Assembly (NCBI GenBank): GCA_034002405.1
Contig: JAVFAS010000002.1
Coordinates: forward strand, 62,001-126,000
DNA length: 64,000 nt
Direction of reading: 5' to 3'
Origin: SZUA-365 sp034002405
GTDB taxonomy: Bacteria > Bacteroidota > Ignavibacteria > SZUA-365
Shown: positions 1-8,147 of the stretch, piece after piece
Position numbering within the stretch: position 1 is the stretch's first letter
Layout of the letters: every line of letters starts with the position of its first letter
The notes under the pieces: generated by a model
The model's database searches: none
What the model saw: the letters and a program-made list of their open reading frames with translations, nothing else
Told to the model about the DNA's origin: nothing
Position numbers and translations under genes: made by a program

Positions 1-165
1 CCCACCGATTTTCCTGATGATGGATGCAGGAACGCCATCGGGATCCGCGAGCATGGCGGCGAGCAGATGCTCCGGCTCGAGCTGCTGATGCGCGCGCTCC
101 GCCGCCAGAGCCTGCGCCCGCGTGATGGATTCCTGTGCCTTCACCGTGAATTGTTCCAGTCTCAT
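1..165 (-). CDS. clpB: ATP-dependent disaggregase ClpB, N-terminal fragment (cut by window edge)
   Basis: The first 55 codons are present; the gene continues beyond position 1. The peptide opens MRLEQFTVKAQE and contains the Clp N-domain pattern with EPEHLLAAML, as in the first helices of ClpB. ClpB is the cytoplasmic AAA+ disaggregase that works with DnaK/DnaJ to dissolve heat-denatured aggregates. The ATG at 165 is preceded by a GGAG ribosome-binding site. It lies 111 bp downstream of the dnaJ-like gene on the same strand, so the two are probably cotranscribed heat-shock genes. ClpA or ClpC share the N-domain, but the opening peptide and the chaperone context favour ClpB. Confidence 0.82.
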   Translation of the reverse strand, partial: MRLEQFTVKAQESITRAQALAAERAHQQLEPEHLLAAMLADPDGVPASIIRKIGG

Positions 166-276
166 CGTTTTCTCCGTATTCCTTTCGTATTCTCGTTCAT
201 CGGATCCTGCCGCCGTCCGTCGACACGGATAGACCTCCTGCCTGCTCGGAACGACGTCCCACTCCCTCGCGCCGGC

Positions 277-1068
277 TTAGAATCGCATGTCCAGTTCCCG
301 GAACAGGGCAGCGAATGTTTCCCGTTGCGCATCCGTCAGTTTCGCCGGCACGGTGAGCGACGTGCGAATGTACAGATCGCCGCGACGCCCGTGAACATCG
401 AAGCCCATCCCCGGGATGCGCAACATCGCGCCCGGTTGTGTCCCGGCAGGAATGCGGACATTCACCCGCTTCCCCTGCGGGGTACGCACGCGGATGGTCG
501 AACCCAACAGCGCCTGTGCAAGGTTGATCGGGATGTCCACATACGCATCAGCACCCTTGCGCTTGAAAAACGCATCGGAGGTGGCCTGTGGCTCCGGTGC
601 GGATCCACCGGTGGCGGGCCCGTCTTTCGCACCCATGGTCGCGCCGCCGAAATCGAAACGGATGCCGCCGCCGCGCTTCGAGCTCCGTGACGACGCCGTT
701 CGTCCCCCACCGAAGAGCTGCGAAAAAATGTCCTCCAGTCCGCCACCAAAGCCCCAGGTGAACTCCTCCCGCTCACCCGCCGAGTCCCGATACCCGCCAA
801 AGCGGCTCATGAAATCCTCATACGACATGGACCCCGGCTGCTGACCGGTACCGTAGCGACGAAGTTCATCATACTTCCGCCGCTTTTCGGCATCCTTGAG
901 CACTTCATACGCTTCGCCGATTTCCTTGAATTTCGCCTCGGCGCTCGCGTCATTCGGATGCCGGTCGGGATGGTACTGCTTCGCCAGCTTCCGGTACGCT
1001 TTTTTTATCTCATCTTGGGTCGCGTTTTCCGAGAGACCCAATATTTCATAGAAATTCTTCTGTTTCAT
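277..1068 (-). CDS. short DnaJ/CbpA-type co-chaperone
   Basis: 263 residues. A J domain covers about residues 5-70, with the HPD motif at 33-35 that stimulates the DnaK ATPase. A Gly/Phe-rich linker follows (about 75-130), and a single C-terminal substrate-binding beta domain ends in a DnaJ-C type GDLYIRTSLTVP segment. The CxxCxGxG zinc region and the first C-terminal domain are missing, so it is shorter than DnaJ (about 375) or CbpA (about 305). I chose the ATG at 1068 because GGAAAG precedes it; an in-frame ATG at 1086 would add six residues. It is divergent from hsp20 and upstream of clpB. Function is inferred from family; its specific partner is unknown. Confidence 0.85.
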   Translation of the reverse strand: MKQKNFYEILGLSENATQDEIKKAYRKLAKQYHPDRHPNDASAEAKFKEIGEAYEVLKDAEKRRKYDELRRYGTGQQPGSMSYEDFMSRFGGYRDSAGEREEFTWGFGGGLEDIFSQLFGGGRTASSRSSKRGGGIRFDFGGATMGAKDGPATGGSAPEPQATSDAFFKRKGADAYVDIPINLAQALLGSTIRVRTPQGKRVNVRIPAGTQPGAMLRIPGMGFDVHGRRGDLYIRTSLTVPAKLTDAQRETFAALFRELDMRF

Positions 1069-1080
1069 GTCTTTCCAATC

Positions 1081-1098
1081 TTGCAATCATCGTACCAG
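1081..1098 (-). promoter_or_regulatory. sigma54-like -24/-12 promoter upstream of dnaJ (candidate)
   Basis: Read on the minus strand this is CTGGTACG-ATGA-TTGCAA. It matches the sigma54 consensus YTGGCACG-N4-TTGCW at all but one position and keeps the exact GG-N10-GC spacing. The predicted start of transcription, near 1071, would leave only about 3 nt before the dnaJ ATG at 1068 and would remove its ribosome-binding site. Either the message is leaderless or the match is accidental. Confidence 0.4.
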
Positions 1099-1146
1099 AA
1101 AATGATTCAGTTAGAATGCCAGATTGTCGGTTTTTTGCAGACGTTA

Positions 1147-1190
1147 TGTCAGCGCCAGATGACAGAATGGCAGAATGCTGCCAACGCGTC
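1147..1190. promoter_or_regulatory. inverted and direct repeat cluster between divergent heat-shock genes (candidate activator site)
   Basis: TGTCA at 1147-1151 faces TGACA at 1160-1164. Directly after it TGGCAG (1168-1173) and CTGCCA (1178-1183) form a perfect 6-bp inverted repeat around AATG. The half-sites are related (TGACAGA, TGGCAGA). The cluster lies about 95 bp from the predicted dnaJ start and about 115 bp from the predicted hsp20 start, a usual distance for enhancers bound by sigma54 activators. No CIRCE element was seen. Confidence 0.4.
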
Positions 1191-1255
1191 AGGTTACTCT
1201 ATCATTATACAGCCATAATGACAGGATTCCATGCGTAATTTTCAGTGATTCCCGA

Positions 1256-1272
1256 TTGGCACAGCACTTGAT
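1256..1272 (+). promoter_or_regulatory. sigma54-like -24/-12 promoter upstream of hsp20 (candidate)
   Basis: TTGGCAC-AGCAC-TTGAT matches the -24 element perfectly with correct spacing, but the -12 element reads TTGA instead of TTGC, a loss at an important base. Transcription would start near 1283, leaving a 70-nt leader that contains the AGGAGG site of hsp20. Confidence 0.35.
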
Positions 1273-1353
1273 ACATTTGGCGCATGCAGATACATGCAGA
1301 TAGGCATTCACAACACAAACAACATCAAACACCCCAACAGGAGGTATGAGAAT

Positions 1354-1794
1354 ATGACAGTCGTACGCTGGAATCCCGTCAACGAGATGATGAATCTGCA
1401 GCGCGAGTTCAACCGCTTCTTCAACGGCCTGCCCACCCGCCGCGAACGCGACGAGGACTACGACTCGGCGGTTTGGAGTCCGATGGCCGACATCACCGAG
1501 GATGGAGACAAGTACGAACTGCATTTCGACCTTCCCGGCATGAGTCGCGAGGATATCAAGATGCAGTTCAGCGACAATACGCTCAAAATCAGTGGAGAGC
1601 GGAAAGCCGTCGAGGAAAAGAAAGACGCCACCTGCCATCGCATCGAGCGTTTGAGCGGCCGATTCTACCGCAGCTTCAGCTTCCCCACGCAGGTGGATGC
1701 CGACAAGATCTCGGCGAGCTACAAGGACGGCGTGCTCGTGGTCAGCGTCCCCAAGACCGAGGAAGTCAAACCCCGTCAGATTTCCATCAAGTAA
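1354..1794 (+). CDS. small heat shock protein, Hsp20/alpha-crystallin family
   Basis: 146 residues. It is an ATP-independent holdase that binds unfolding cytoplasmic proteins for later refolding by DnaK/ClpB. A short N-terminal arm is followed by the alpha-crystallin domain (about 40-140), with the family's GVLVVSVPK near the end of the domain and a C-terminal I-x-I-type tail (QISIK) used in oligomer assembly. The ATG at 1354 is chosen because AGGAGG lies 9 nt upstream; an earlier ATG at 1294 has no such site. It is divergent from dnaJ-clpB and followed by a strong terminator. Confidence 0.93.
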   Translation: MTVVRWNPVNEMMNLQREFNRFFNGLPTRRERDEDYDSAVWSPMADITEDGDKYELHFDLPGMSREDIKMQFSDNTLKISGERKAVEEKKDATCHRIERLSGRFYRSFSFPTQVDADKISASYKDGVLVVSVPKTEEVKPRQISIK

Positions 1795-1844
1795 GTCATC
1801 CCGGTGGCGACCGTTTGATCGGCCACCACAACCATCGTATGGAC

Positions 1845-1877
1845 AACATCCCCCGGGCCTTCCGTCCGGGGGATGTT
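1845..1877 (+). terminator. rho-independent terminator after hsp20
   Basis: A perfect 12-bp stem (AACATCCCCCGG with CCGGGGGATGTT) encloses a 9-nt loop and is followed by TGTTTTCCT. It ends the hsp20 transcript and separates it from the convergent permease gene. Confidence 0.8.
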
Positions 1878-1939
1878 TGTTTTCCTGCCGCGCTGTCGTG
1901 GCGGACCGGGTGGAATCGCGCTCCTCGTGATGGGCGGAT

Positions 1940-3007
1940 TCATCGCGCGCCGTTCCGACCGCCGGGGATCTTTCCGCTCATGATCATGCCGATCGGTCGA
2001 AGGGTGTCGACGTTTTCGAAGATGATTTTGAGAATCGACATCATCGGCACCGCGAGAATCATTCCCCACACGCCCCAGAGCCATCCCCAGAAAATCAATG
2101 CGACCAGGACGAGCAGTGGACTGAGATCGAGGCTGAATTCCATCAGCTTGGGCTCGATGACATTGCCCATGACCATCTGTGTGGCGACCAGCAGCACGAG
2201 CAGAATCAACGCCGACGATGCACTGTCGAATTGAAGCAACGCGATCACCACGGGAAAAATCACGGAGACAATGGATCCGAAATTCGGAATGAAATTCAGG
2301 AGAAAGGTGAGAAAGCCCCAGAGCAACGCGAAATCGACACCGAACAGAAGCAGGATGATCGTCGTGACAGCGCCGGTACCGAGGCTGATCAGGGTTTTCG
2401 CGATCAGATACTGCCGCACTTTCCGGTCGATCCCCTCGATCACCGCCGCGAGGCGTTCCGAATGGCGCGCGGCGAAGGCGTGACGCACCTTCGCGCTCAG
2501 GTTTCCACTCCCCGCGAGGATGAAGAACATGAGCAGGATAACAAGCACGGAATTTCCGACACCGGAGACGAAGGAGCCCGCGCTGGCGGTGATAATTCCG
2601 GTCAGCGCCGAAACATCGACGAGATCAGTCAAGCCGACATTCTCCGGCTTCACTCCGATCCGTGCCGCCAGATCATCGGCGACGAGCGTCAGATCACGAA
2701 CGATGCGCGCCAGTTTCTCCTGGTATTTTGGCGCTTCCTGGACAAATGATTCGATGCTTGCGTAGATAATCGCGCCGAGTCCGAAGAACAATCCGGATAT
2801 CACGATCAATACCACGAGCAGTGCCAGCACCGAGGGCACACGCCATTTCCGCAGGAACAGCACCACCGGCTTGAAGATGTAGGAAAGAAACAACGCCAGC
2901 ACGAAGGGAAGGAGGACGGATTGCAGCTCGTGCAGCAGCACACCCAGGGCGAACATGACAAGAAGCCCGAGCAGGGCGTTGGTCACGCGCAAATCCTTCT
3001 GTTCCAT
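1940..3007 (-). CDS. AI-2E family (PerM-like) membrane transporter
   Basis: 355 residues with about eight hydrophobic segments arranged as in the AI-2E/PerM family: two N-terminal segments (about 10-60), a soluble region (about 85-140), then a dense C-terminal membrane block with the family-like LLNFIPNFGSI stretch. Members export small molecules or act as Na+/H+ antiporters, and the substrate here cannot be told from sequence. The ATG at 3007 follows GGAGG; an ATG nine codons upstream lacks a site. TACCTTTG at 3032-3039 (minus strand) may be its -10/-7 element. Confidence 0.85.
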   Translation of the reverse strand: MEQKDLRVTNALLGLLVMFALGVLLHELQSVLLPFVLALFLSYIFKPVVLFLRKWRVPSVLALLVVLIVISGLFFGLGAIIYASIESFVQEAPKYQEKLARIVRDLTLVADDLAARIGVKPENVGLTDLVDVSALTGIITASAGSFVSGVGNSVLVILLMFFILAGSGNLSAKVRHAFAARHSERLAAVIEGIDRKVRQYLIAKTLISLGTGAVTTIILLLFGVDFALLWGFLTFLLNFIPNFGSIVSVIFPVVIALLQFDSASSALILLVLLVATQMVMGNVIEPKLMEFSLDLSPLLVLVALIFWGWLWGVWGMILAVPMMSILKIIFENVDTLRPIGMIMSGKIPGGRNGAR

Positions 3008-3154
3008 CGTGTATCCTCCGGTCGTGATCTGCAAAGGTACGAAGCTTTGGTCAATTGTTCAGTACCCTTGATCCGTATCGTCGGACGGGAGTAACTTATG
3101 GTCTTTGCCGGATTATCCGGGACCCTCGAATGTCAACCAACAGATCGGAGCACT

Positions 3155-3892
3155 ATGCAGAGAAGGAACATCGTGAAAGTATTGCTGATGCTTTCGCTCA
3201 TCGCGGGATTCGCGGTCACTCCGGCAACGATGTCGGGGACGGCCATGACCGACAATGGTCGCAAGGAAGCGAAGACCACCAAGGCGGAGAAAAAACGACT
3301 GGCGCGAGTCGATCGCGCACTGTCTGTGCTTCGCGAGTACCTGCCACGGTACGCCGATATTCTCGAAGCGGAGATGGTTCGGTTCGAAGATGCGTTTTAC
3401 ACCGGAAGTTCCCTTCTCCCGATCAAGTCCAACTACGATGTGCGTTCTCCCTTTGCCAATCCGTTCATGCGCCTGCAACTGATGCAGACAATCCGTGAGT
3501 GGTTGGGTACGCGCTATCGCTATGGTGGACGTTCCAAGAACGGTGTCGATTGTTCGGGCTTCACCTCCCAAGTCATGTCACAGGCGCTGGGCCGCAGCTT
3601 CACCGGAAGTTCCCGCGTCCAGGCTGCCCGCTTCACCCCCATCACCAATCCCGACAGTTTGCAATTCGGCGACCTGATCTTCTTCACCGGTACCAGCCGT
3701 CGCGCGAAGAACATCGGTCATGTCGGCATCTACATGGGAGGCGGAGTGTTCGCGCATTCATCCTCGTCGATTGGCGTCACGTTCAATCACATCACGGATG
3801 GCTATTATACGCGACGCTTCCGCTTCGGCGGACGCTTCACGAATAGTCCCGCAGCGGACAGTGAGCGCAGCGGTGTGTTCGCGAACCCCTGA
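3155..3892 (+). CDS. NlpC/P60 family cell-wall endopeptidase (C40)
   Basis: 245 residues. A signal peptide covers about 1-30, a basic helical linker about 35-75, then a C-terminal NlpC/P60 papain-like domain from about 108. The catalytic residues are visible: Cys133 in DCSGF, His189 in GHVGIYMG and His201 in FAHSS. Enzymes of this type cut D-gamma-glutamyl-diaminopimelate bonds in peptidoglycan during wall turnover. The ATG at 3155 follows a GGAG site. The gene is monocistronic, ending at a bidirectional terminator shared with the convergent YVTN gene. Confidence 0.9.
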   Translation: MQRRNIVKVLLMLSLIAGFAVTPATMSGTAMTDNGRKEAKTTKAEKKRLARVDRALSVLREYLPRYADILEAEMVRFEDAFYTGSSLLPIKSNYDVRSPFANPFMRLQLMQTIREWLGTRYRYGGRSKNGVDCSGFTSQVMSQALGRSFTGSSRVQAARFTPITNPDSLQFGDLIFFTGTSRRAKNIGHVGIYMGGGVFAHSSSSIGVTFNHITDGYYTRRFRFGGRFTNSPAADSERSGVFANP

Positions 3893-3913
3893 TCGCGAAA
3901 CAGACAACCCAAC

Positions 3914-3955
3914 GGAAAAGAAAACGTCCGCCACATGGCGGACGTTTTCTTTTCC
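3914..3955. terminator. bidirectional terminator between convergent genes
   Basis: A perfect 19-bp stem around an ACAT loop, with an A-rich 5' arm and a T-rich 3' arm, so it works in both directions. It serves the NlpC/P60 gene and the convergent YVTN gene. Confidence 0.9.
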
Positions 3956-3975
3956 TTCGCTGCGCTCGTCGGGAC

Positions 3976-4992
3976 TCAGCGCTCGACCACGGCGATGCCG
4001 CCGATTTTCGTCCGCAGCGAAATCGAGCGGATATGCTCGAGCGTCTCGAGGTTGTACCATTTCAAGTCGCCGGAGGCGAAGTACGCGATCTTGTTGTTGT
4101 GATTGATGGCGACGCCGTGAGGGACGACCCCGGCATTGAAGATCTTTTTGATTTCGTTTTTCGACGCATCGATCACATTGACACCATCGATTTCCTTGAA
4201 CGTATTCTTGTAATTCAACGCAAAGGCATATTTCCCGTCGGGACTGTAGACGATGCGCTTCTGAATGCCGGTATGGTATTTCGGCACGGCGATCACCGCG
4301 GTTTCCTTATTGGTCGCGGTGTTGATCACCTGAATCTTGTTCGCCGCGCCATAGGTGACATACGCCTTGGCCTCGGTCGGACTGCACGCGATGCCCCACA
4401 CCGACTGCTCCATCCCGGCGAGCAGCGTGACGCTGCCGGACGGTGTGTAGTCCTCGGTACTGAACACACGGATCCCCTCGCCACCGTTGACGACATACAG
4501 CTTGCTTCCGTCAAACGACTGCGCCATGGCGGTGATGTTCTTCCCCGCATCGAACTGGGCGACAATCAATTCCTTCTGCGTATCGATCACATAGACGCGG
4601 AGATCGCGCGAAACATCGTCCGCGCGCTCGGCAACAAAGATCTTGGTCCCCTCCCAGTTCCGGATCATCACGCCGGCATTGATGCCACGGCGATTCACGG
4701 GAAGACGCAGCACCTGGACCTCCTTCGCCTCGGCGATATCCACGATGGAGACCGTGATATCCCCCGTGTTGGAGATGTACAGGCGTGTGCGATCCGCGTT
4801 CAGGACGACATCCATCGGATCCCGGCCCACCTGAATGCGCTGCACCAGACGGCTGCTTCCCGGATCCACGACGGCGAGGTTTCCTTCGTCGGTCAATGCA
4901 GCGTAAATGAAAGGCTTTTGCGCGGTGACGCGTTCGCTCCCAAACATGACGGCAAGAATAACCAGTGTGAACGCGGCGAGGAATTGTTTCAT
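3976..4992 (-). CDS. secreted YVTN-type beta-propeller protein
   Basis: 338 residues with an N-terminal signal peptide (about 1-24, ending VTAQ). The rest is a seven-bladed-type propeller of YVTN/NHL-like units, for example FIYAALTDEGNLAVVD, RLYISNTGDITVSIVD and KLYVVNGGEGIRVF. Such proteins act outside the cytoplasm as binding scaffolds, and no catalytic motif is evident. The ATG at 4992 is the start because it begins the signal peptide, although no good ribosome-binding site precedes it. A -35/-10 pair lies at 5036-5066. No type IX sorting domain is present, so a periplasmic location is likely. Confidence 0.82.
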   Translation of the reverse strand: MKQFLAAFTLVILAVMFGSERVTAQKPFIYAALTDEGNLAVVDPGSSRLVQRIQVGRDPMDVVLNADRTRLYISNTGDITVSIVDIAEAKEVQVLRLPVNRRGINAGVMIRNWEGTKIFVAERADDVSRDLRVYVIDTQKELIVAQFDAGKNITAMAQSFDGSKLYVVNGGEGIRVFSTEDYTPSGSVTLLAGMEQSVWGIACSPTEAKAYVTYGAANKIQVINTATNKETAVIAVPKYHTGIQKRIVYSPDGKYAFALNYKNTFKEIDGVNVIDASKNEIKKIFNAGVVPHGVAINHNNKIAYFASGDLKWYNLETLEHIRSISLRTKIGGIAVVER

Positions 4993-5035
4993 GGGGAGAC
5001 TCGTTTGGCTATGGGTAAGACTGGACGGCTGATTA

Positions 5036-5066
5036 CAATGGTAGCAAACCGGATCGACCGAATCAA
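5036..5066 (-). promoter_or_regulatory. housekeeping-type promoter of the YVTN gene
   Basis: On the minus strand TTGATT (5066-5061) and TACCAT (5043-5038) are separated by 17 bp. Predicted transcription starts about 40 nt before the ATG at 4992. Confidence 0.45.
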
Positions 5067-5207
5067 GGACACCGGATGAAAAACCCGTTTTCACGGGACT
5101 TGCAGTGCAGCACGCACGCCGGTCGTCGGAATTCCGGTCATTGAATCTTCCATTGTTTCCGGCATGACGGATTCCCATACTACCTGTTTGGCTCCGAAGG
5201 AGTTCCG

Positions 5208-6503
5208 ATGAAAGTGTACTTCCCCATTCTCTTCAGTGCCGTCCTGCTTGCCCTGGTGAGCGCGCTGGAGATCTTCCTGTTGAAAAAACTGCACCGCGAT
5301 TGGTGGCGATTCAAATTTGTCCGCCGTCTCTCCTACGGTCTTCCGCTCGTCGGTATTGCCGGACTCCTGCTCTGGGCGGGGGGTGTCGCACTCGAACGCG
5401 ATTTCCTCGTGAATCTCGGTGGCACATTGACGACCGTGGTGATTGTCATGGGTATCGCGCTGATGATCTCCCTGCCGCTTTCCGGATTGGTACACGGAAT
5501 CGACCGTCTCCTTGTGTGGCTGGCACGCCGACGCCGCGACCCGGGGACGGATACCGCCACCGCCGAGGGTGTCCCCGTCGAGTCCGTTCCCGGAATTGCC
5601 ACCACCGTGCCGGCATCGAATGCATCGGACGGTATCCCCGACCCGCGGCGCCGCAAATTCCTGACCACCTCGGCCGCGGTCTTTCCCCTGATCGCCATCA
5701 CCGCGGGCGGGAGCGGCCTCGCCACGGCGTACGCGGAACCGCGCATCCCGCGCATCCCGCTTCGCTTTCCCGGACTGCCCGCGGCGCTCGAGGGACTTCG
5801 CATCCTACATATCACCGACGTGCACATCGGATTGATTATCGGCATGCAGGATCTCGCGCGCATGGTCGAGCGCTGCACCGCGGAGAACCCCGACATCGTG
5901 ATGATCACCGGCGATTTTTCCGACGATGCGGACAGCTACCTCGATGCCCTGCGACTCGTCGGGACCATCCCCCATCGGTATGGCGCATTCGCCTGTATTG
6001 GAAATCATGAGTATTTCCGCGGCATCGCGGCGATCCGCCGGGCTTACGATAAAGGACCCATCCCTCTTCTTCTCAACAGCGGCACGACGATCGATGTCGG
6101 GGGCGCATCGTTGTACGTCGCGGGCGCCGACGATCCCCGCTCGAATTTCGGCTTGCCGGAAGGATTCTTTTCCGCGGCGATCGGTACGGCGATGCAAGAC
6201 GCCCCGGTTGATGCGTTCTCCATTCTTCTCTGTCACCGTCCGAACGGCTTCGAGGCGGCCGCCCGCGCGGGAGTGGATCTCACGCTCTCCGGACATACGC
6301 ATGGTGGACAGATCGGCTTCAATGGCCGCAGCCTGCTGTATGCCACGAATCCGGAGCGATATATGTGGGGACGCTACACACGCGGTGACTCGGTCCTTTC
6401 CGTTTCGGCGGGCGCGGGACACTGGTTCCCCTACCGCCTCGGCTGCCCGACGGAGATCCCGCTGTATGTGCTCACGGCGGATGGAAATTCCGCTCAGGAG
6501 TGA
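5208..6503 (+). CDS. membrane-anchored calcineurin-like metallophosphoesterase (YkuE/YaeI-like)
   Basis: 431 residues. Two or three membrane segments occupy about 1-100. A Pro/Thr-rich linker and an internal RRRKFL followed by a hydrophobic stretch (about 145-175) resemble a Tat signal. The phosphoesterase domain starts near 195 and carries the dimetal motifs TDVHIG, GDFSDD, GNHEY, CHRP and SGHTHGGQ. Related YaeI/YkuE enzymes act on phospholipid or UDP-diacylglucosamine-type substrates at the membrane face; the substrate here is unknown. AAGGAG precedes the ATG. Its last 10 bp overlap the convergent DUF2461 gene. Confidence 0.87.
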   Translation: MKVYFPILFSAVLLALVSALEIFLLKKLHRDWWRFKFVRRLSYGLPLVGIAGLLLWAGGVALERDFLVNLGGTLTTVVIVMGIALMISLPLSGLVHGIDRLLVWLARRRRDPGTDTATAEGVPVESVPGIATTVPASNASDGIPDPRRRKFLTTSAAVFPLIAITAGGSGLATAYAEPRIPRIPLRFPGLPAALEGLRILHITDVHIGLIIGMQDLARMVERCTAENPDIVMITGDFSDDADSYLDALRLVGTIPHRYGAFACIGNHEYFRGIAAIRRAYDKGPIPLLLNSGTTIDVGGASLYVAGADDPRSNFGLPEGFFSAAIGTAMQDAPVDAFSILLCHRPNGFEAAARAGVDLTLSGHTHGGQIGFNGRSLLYATNPERYMWGRYTRGDSVLSVSAGAGHWFPYRLGCPTEIPLYVLTADGNSAQE

Positions 6504-7201
6504 TCCACGAGCCAGCGGACGAAGGGCGCCATGGCGGAGAAATGCGTCGCGAGCGTCTCGACCAGGGAGGCGTCGTGTATCGTCGCGACTGGCAACGTGG
6601 CCCAGCAAAGCAGCTGTTTCTTCTTCAACAGGTCGGCGTCGGGATGCTCCTTGTCGTATCCCCGCGGCACACGCAACAGCTCCTCGCCGGTCAGTCCACC
6701 AAAATACTTCTTGAACGACCGGTCGTCGAGAATCGCACGAAGGGCGGATGCATCCGCGTCGATTGCCGTGCGCAGGTTTTTCAATGTATCGCCGCTCGGC
6801 GCATGGAGTCCTCCGCCGATGCCGAATTCCTCCGGCATGATGTGAAAATAAAACGCGGCATCGTTTTTCCGATCGAACCCCTGGTAGGTGAACGCCGCGG
6901 CAATCCAGACCTTGTAGGGTGACTTGTCCGCGCTGAAGCGCACATCGCGGTGGATGCGATACATCGCTGTTTTCGGTTCGATCACGATATCGGGATGCGT
7001 CGCCCGCAAGCGCGCGCCGAGGCTCGCGAGCAGCATCACCATGGGTTCCTTCACCTGCTGTTCATACCGGGCCTTGTGTTCGGCGAACCACTCCCGCGTA
7101 TTGTTCTTCTTCAGTTCCCGAAGAAAGCGTATGGTGTCGTTCGGGAATCCACTGAAGGGCGGGAGGACATCTTCGTGAAACGGGTTGATCATTCGTGCCA
7201 T
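6494..7201 (-). CDS. DUF2461 family protein
   Basis: 235 residues matching the TIGR02453/DUF2461 family: FPNDTIRFLRELKKNN near the N terminus, then REWFAEHKARYE and a central region with DVRFSADKSPYK and FYFHI. Function is unknown; members are widespread cytoplasmic proteins of about 220-230 residues. Two starts are possible: ATG at 7201, or ATG at 7192, which overlaps the TrmO stop as ATGA. Either way it is translationally coupled to trmO. It converges on and overlaps the metallophosphoesterase by 10 bp. Confidence 0.85.
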   Translation of the reverse strand: MARMINPFHEDVLPPFSGFPNDTIRFLRELKKNNTREWFAEHKARYEQQVKEPMVMLLASLGARLRATHPDIVIEPKTAMYRIHRDVRFSADKSPYKVWIAAAFTYQGFDRKNDAAFYFHIMPEEFGIGGGLHAPSGDTLKNLRTAIDADASALRAILDDRSFKKYFGGLTGEELLRVPRGYDKEHPDADLLKKKQLLCWATLPVATIHDASLVETLATHFSAMAPFVRWLVDHS

Positions 7202-8049
7202 GGCATTCTCGTGATGGTGTTGGGATCGGGTGACGGACGCGGGCTGTCGCCGGAATCCGCGGTCGCGGCATTCGACGCGGCAAGAAAGGCGCGATGGAGG
7301 TCCTTGTCGCCGTAGGGGTCCTCGGCCGTGACATGGAGCTCCGTCGAACGGTACCCGCTGAAGATATCGGTGATCCGGACCGTATGATCCTTATCTTCGA
7401 CAGTAATGCGCAGACGCCACGTTCGGTAGGCGAGCACGTATTCATCCGCATTCGGCGTGGGAATCAGCCGCTTGCGATCATCGCGTCGCGGCTCGGCTTC
7501 GAGCTGTGTTATCGCGAATGGCAGAAGGTCGAGCCCGTGCGCGCGCAACCAGTCGAGGCGGAAGGCCGCGGCCTCGGTCCATGCGATGGTGTACCGATCC
7601 TCCTCGCGTGGCACCCATCCGGTGGCCGCGTCGGGAAAGCTGTCAGCGTAGGGCAGATACGGTTTGACATCGAGAATCGGGGTCCCGTCGATCAAATCAC
7701 ATTCGGCGACCCGCAGTGTGCGCCCCGTGACGGAGAGCAGCCGGACGCAGCTGAGTCCGATGGGATTTGGCCGGTACGGGGCGCGCGTTGCGAACACACC
7801 CACCTTCCGCCGCCGATGCCGGGGGACGGACACACGGGTCTTCCATCCTTCGTTGAGATGGAACACCGACAGGAGCCAGAGGCGGTCGAAGCCACGAAGG
7901 TCCTCGAGTGCCTGTTCGTAATTGCACCCGGGTTCAAACACAATCTCGGCGATATGCTCCGGATCGAGAGACCCCTGTCGCGGAACATCGTAGCGAAACC
8001 GCCGCGTCGTGTGCACGGTCGCGACGGGAGTGAACATCCATGGTTTCAT
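7189..8049 (-). CDS. trmO: tRNA (N6-threonylcarbamoyladenosine37-N6)-methyltransferase TrmO
   Basis: 286 residues. TrmO (YaeB/TsaA) uses S-adenosylmethionine to methylate t6A37 in threonine tRNAs. Family signatures are clear: FTPVATVHTT at the start, LRGFDRLWLL, the RAPYRPNPIGLSCVRL block and the DGTPILDVKPYLPYAD block in the N-terminal barrel (about 1-155). The C-terminal part (about 190-286) is longer than in the 235-residue E. coli enzyme and carries 13 residues past the next start. It forms a coupled pair with the DUF2461 gene and is divergent from gapN. Confidence 0.9.
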   Translation of the reverse strand: MKPWMFTPVATVHTTRRFRYDVPRQGSLDPEHIAEIVFEPGCNYEQALEDLRGFDRLWLLSVFHLNEGWKTRVSVPRHRRRKVGVFATRAPYRPNPIGLSCVRLLSVTGRTLRVAECDLIDGTPILDVKPYLPYADSFPDAATGWVPREEDRYTIAWTEAAAFRLDWLRAHGLDLLPFAITQLEAEPRRDDRKRLIPTPNADEYVLAYRTWRLRITVEDKDHTVRITDIFSGYRSTELHVTAEDPYGDKDLHRAFLAASNAATADSGDSPRPSPDPNTITRMPWHE

Positions 8050-8147
8050 GCCGCAATATAATGGGAATCCGTATCTTACGTGTCGCGCTGCATGATCAGT
8101 GACATCGAAACACGATGTGCGTCACGGGCGCGGATCACATTTTTTCC

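Noticed and set aside
1069..1353. CIRCE (HrcA) element upstream of the heat-shock genes
   Set aside because: No TTAGCACTC-N9-GAGTGCTAA or near match is present; the inverted repeats seen have different sequence.
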